64,000 nucleotides of DNA from Tropicibacter naphthalenivorans (lineage in GTDB: Bacteria; Pseudomonadota; Alphaproteobacteria; Rhodobacterales; Rhodobacteraceae), in assembly GCF_900176475.1 (NCBI RefSeq), contig NZ_FWXX01000007.1, positions 124,001 through 188,000 on the forward strand, given 5' to 3'. Numbering within the stretch: position 1 is the first letter of the stretch; every line of letters starts with the position of its first letter. Of the stretch, positions 62,239 through 64,000 are shown piece after piece. The translations under genes were made by a program, and so were the position numbers. The notes under the pieces were generated by a model. That model did no database searches and was not told the origin of the DNA. It saw only the letters and a list, made by a program, of their open reading frames with translations.

Positions 62239-64000
62239 ATGCAAAGAACTTGCGCGTTAAAAAGAACGTTAAAATCGTTCAAGGAGAACGATGCGGGCAA
62301 CGTGACCATCTTCTCCATCTTCATGATCGTTCTCATTCTGACGATCACCGGCGCATCGGTGGACATCATGAGATTTGAAGCCACCCGGGCCAAGATGCAA
62401 TCCAGCATGGACCGCGCGGTTCTGGCCGCCGCCGATCTGGACCAGCTGCAAAAGCCCGATGTCGTCGTCAAAGACTACATGGACAAGGCCGGTCTGGGCG
62501 ACGCGATCGCCAGCGTCAACATCAAGTCCGGTCTTGCCTCGCGCACGGTCGAAGCCACGGGCACCGCGTCGATGAAAACGCTGTTCCTGAAAATGGCCGG
62601 TGTCGACACGATGACCGCCCCGGCTGTCAGCATCGCCGAGGAAAAGATTTCGAACGTTGAGGTGTCCTTGATCCTCGATATTTCCGGCTCGATGACCCGC
62701 AATGGTCGTATGGACAAGCTCAAGCCCGCCGCGCAGGACTTTGTGAACAAGGTCATGACCGACGAAAGCAACGGTGTGACCACGCTGAACCTTGTGCCGT
62801 TTGCGGGCCAGGTGAACCCCGGCGACATTCTGTTCGATTATTTCCGCGGCGAGCGTCCCAAGATCAAGCAGAATAACGGCTTCGGCAACGGCGATCAGGA
62901 CGCGCCGGGCAACTCCTTGTGCAACAACAACGCCGAGAACGCCACCGATTGCGACGATGCGACGGTCACGACGACCCCTGCGGTTCCTGATTACTTCCCC
63001 GAATGGAGCGGCAAGCTGACCAACGTGGTGTTCTATTTCGACACCGACGGCGATGACATCTACAATATCGCGCATAAGATCGAAGGGTTTCCCGACTATG
63101 CCTCGCGCGATGTGGACGACTTCTTTCGCGGTTTCGTGGCCTTTGCCTTTGCCCATGACTGGCGCCTGACGGACCCCGAGCAGTTCCTCGGCGTGTCGAT
63201 CAAGGGCCGCGGTGACAAGACGCGCTACTTCCAGGTCAAGGACGACCAGAACGGCACGGAATCGGACATCGGCCCGACGCGTAACTCGCGGTACATCCCC
63301 GGTGCGACGCTTCAGTACAGCTGGATCGACTACGACTATTGGGCCCCCAGCTACGTGCCGCCTTCGCGTACGCCGCCGGCCCCGGTCGAAACCGCAGAGG
63401 ACAACGCCTACACCGACACCAATGTCAACATGCCGTCCTCCTGTGTCGAGATTTATGCGGACGAATTCGCCAACACCGAACTGCCCAAATCCAGCGACTA
63501 TGTCCCGCACTTCAACTACTGGGGCTATGACGAGGAAACCATGGACTGGGGCTGGTGCCCGAGCGAAGACATGGCGGTGCAGTATTACTCGGCGGACCGT
63601 CAGGCGCTGGTGGAGTTCATCGGCAACATGCGGATGCACGACGGTACCGGACTGCACTATGGCATGAAATACGGCCTCGCGTTGCTGGACCCGGAGAACC
63701 AGGACGAGGTGAGCCACCTGATCGCCAACGGACTGGTCGACGAGCGCTTTGAAGGTCGGCCCATCGCCTGGGGCGACCCGGAAACCGAAAAGTTCATCGT
63801 GCTGATGACCGACGGTGACACGACCGACCAGTGGCGTCCGACGAACCCCAAAGATCCGCGCAACGGCGACACCCCGCTTCTGGCCCAGCACAGCAGCAAA
63901 AGCAAACTGCTCTCGCCCCGGTCCGAGAACGTGGCAGCCCTGCTGAAGCAATGTGACCTGGCGCGGGAAAAGGGCGTGACCGTCTTTACCATCGCCTTTG
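62239..64000 (+). CDS. TadG-like von Willebrand factor A protein with NNGFGNGD cassette (copy 2, runs off the window)
   Basis: The first 587 codons of a paralogue of the preceding gene; the stop lies beyond base 64000. N-terminus MQRTCALKRTLKSFKENDAG leads into NVTIFSIFMIVLILTITGAS (TM about 21-41), then MIDAS DISGS (147-151). The cassette is at residues 211-235, with Phe for Trp. It also shares FYFDTDGDDIYNIAHKIEGF, MPSSCVEIY, MDWGWCPSEDMAVQYYS and LMTDGDTTDQWRP with copy 1, so a tandem duplication is clear. An extra Pro-rich segment (PPSRTPPAPVETAED) is unique to it. AAGGAA lies 8 nt before the ATG. Confidence 0.87.
   Translation, partial: MQRTCALKRTLKSFKENDAGNVTIFSIFMIVLILTITGASVDIMRFEATRAKMQSSMDRAVLAAADLDQLQKPDVVVKDYMDKAGLGDAIASVNIKSGLASRTVEATGTASMKTLFLKMAGVDTMTAPAVSIAEEKISNVEVSLILDISGSMTRNGRMDKLKPAAQDFVNKVMTDESNGVTTLNLVPFAGQVNPGDILFDYFRGERPKIKQNNGFGNGDQDAPGNSLCNNNAENATDCDDATVTTTPAVPDYFPEWSGKLTNVVFYFDTDGDDIYNIAHKIEGFPDYASRDVDDFFRGFVAFAFAHDWRLTDPEQFLGVSIKGRGDKTRYFQVKDDQNGTESDIGPTRNSRYIPGATLQYSWIDYDYWAPSYVPPSRTPPAPVETAEDNAYTDTNVNMPSSCVEIYADEFANTELPKSSDYVPHFNYWGYDEETMDWGWCPSEDMAVQYYSADRQALVEFIGNMRMHDGTGLHYGMKYGLALLDPENQDEVSHLIANGLVDERFEGRPIAWGDPETEKFIVLMTDGDTTDQWRPTNPKDPRNGDTPLLAQHSSKSKLLSPRSENVAALLKQCDLAREKGVTVFTIAF
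62869..62943 (+). repeat. Shared Asn/Gly/Cys cassette, copy in VWA protein 2
   Basis: 25 codons (residues 211-235), NNGFGNGDQDAPGNS then LCNNNAENA; continues ATDC exactly as in the TadE-like protein. Confidence 0.85.

Noticed and set aside
62269-63951. A 560-codon open frame on the minus strand opposite the second VWA gene
   Set aside because: The plus-strand frame from 62239 is a clear paralogue of the preceding VWA gene with MIDAS and a ribosome site; the antisense frame is a codon-bias artefact.

Overview
The window is chromosomal DNA from an alphaproteobacterium, most probably a marine Rhodobacteraceae (Roseobacter group) member. The evidence is high GC with GCC/GGC-rich codon use, the ethylmalonyl-CoA pathway genes ecm and ccr, a LuxR/LuxI pair, membrane-anchored cytochrome c_y, and the cco/fnrL/hemN cluster laid out as in Rhodobacter relatives. 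I see no rRNA, tRNA, CRISPR array, transposase or phage gene.

Layout. 0-7 kb: DUF1989 protein, deoD with an H-NS-family gene, then ecm, an acyltransferase and ccr (C2/C4 carbon assimilation). 7-9 kb: a quorum-sensing locus (conserved small ORF, luxR, luxI) behind a CtrA-type site. 9-15.5 kb: SF1 helicase, quinone-oxidoreductase-like MDR enzyme, acyl-CoA ligase plus MaoC hydratase, rpe, ghrA-like reductase. 15.5-21 kb: mreB-mreC-mreD-mrdA-rodA, the cell-elongation operon, all on the minus strand. 21.5-34 kb: mixed metabolism and envelope genes (dimethylglycine/sarcosine dehydrogenase-like enzyme, delta-class carbonic anhydrase, YtoQ, ClpP-like periplasmic protein, GST, mscL, CDF transporter, ald with divergent Lrp regulator, Hint protein, GMC oxidoreductase).

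34-47 kb is a microaerobic respiration island: ccoGHIS (assembly), ccoNOQP (cbb3 oxidase), a universal stress protein, fnrL and hemN. Five FNR-type boxes lie upstream of ccoG, ccoN, usp and fnrL/hemN and in a gene-poor stretch downstream of ccoP. That last box is placed to drive a roughly 105-nt minus-strand transcript ending in a strong intrinsic terminator, a candidate FNR-dependent small RNA.

47-55.5 kb: a Yej-type peptide/muropeptide ABC importer, cytochrome c_y, prephenate dehydratase, ogt and a small membrane protein. 55.5-64 kb: Tad-type surface proteins on both sides of a glutamate dehydrogenase gene. On the minus strand are two TadE-like proteins and one TadG-like von Willebrand A protein; on the plus strand are two more, closely related TadG-like proteins, the second cut by the window end. 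One TadE-like and two TadG-like proteins share a 25-residue Asn/Gly-rich single-cysteine cassette nearly identical in sequence, although it is a C-terminal tail in one and an insertion in the VWA domain in the others. This cassette is the strongest candidate here for an undescribed feature.
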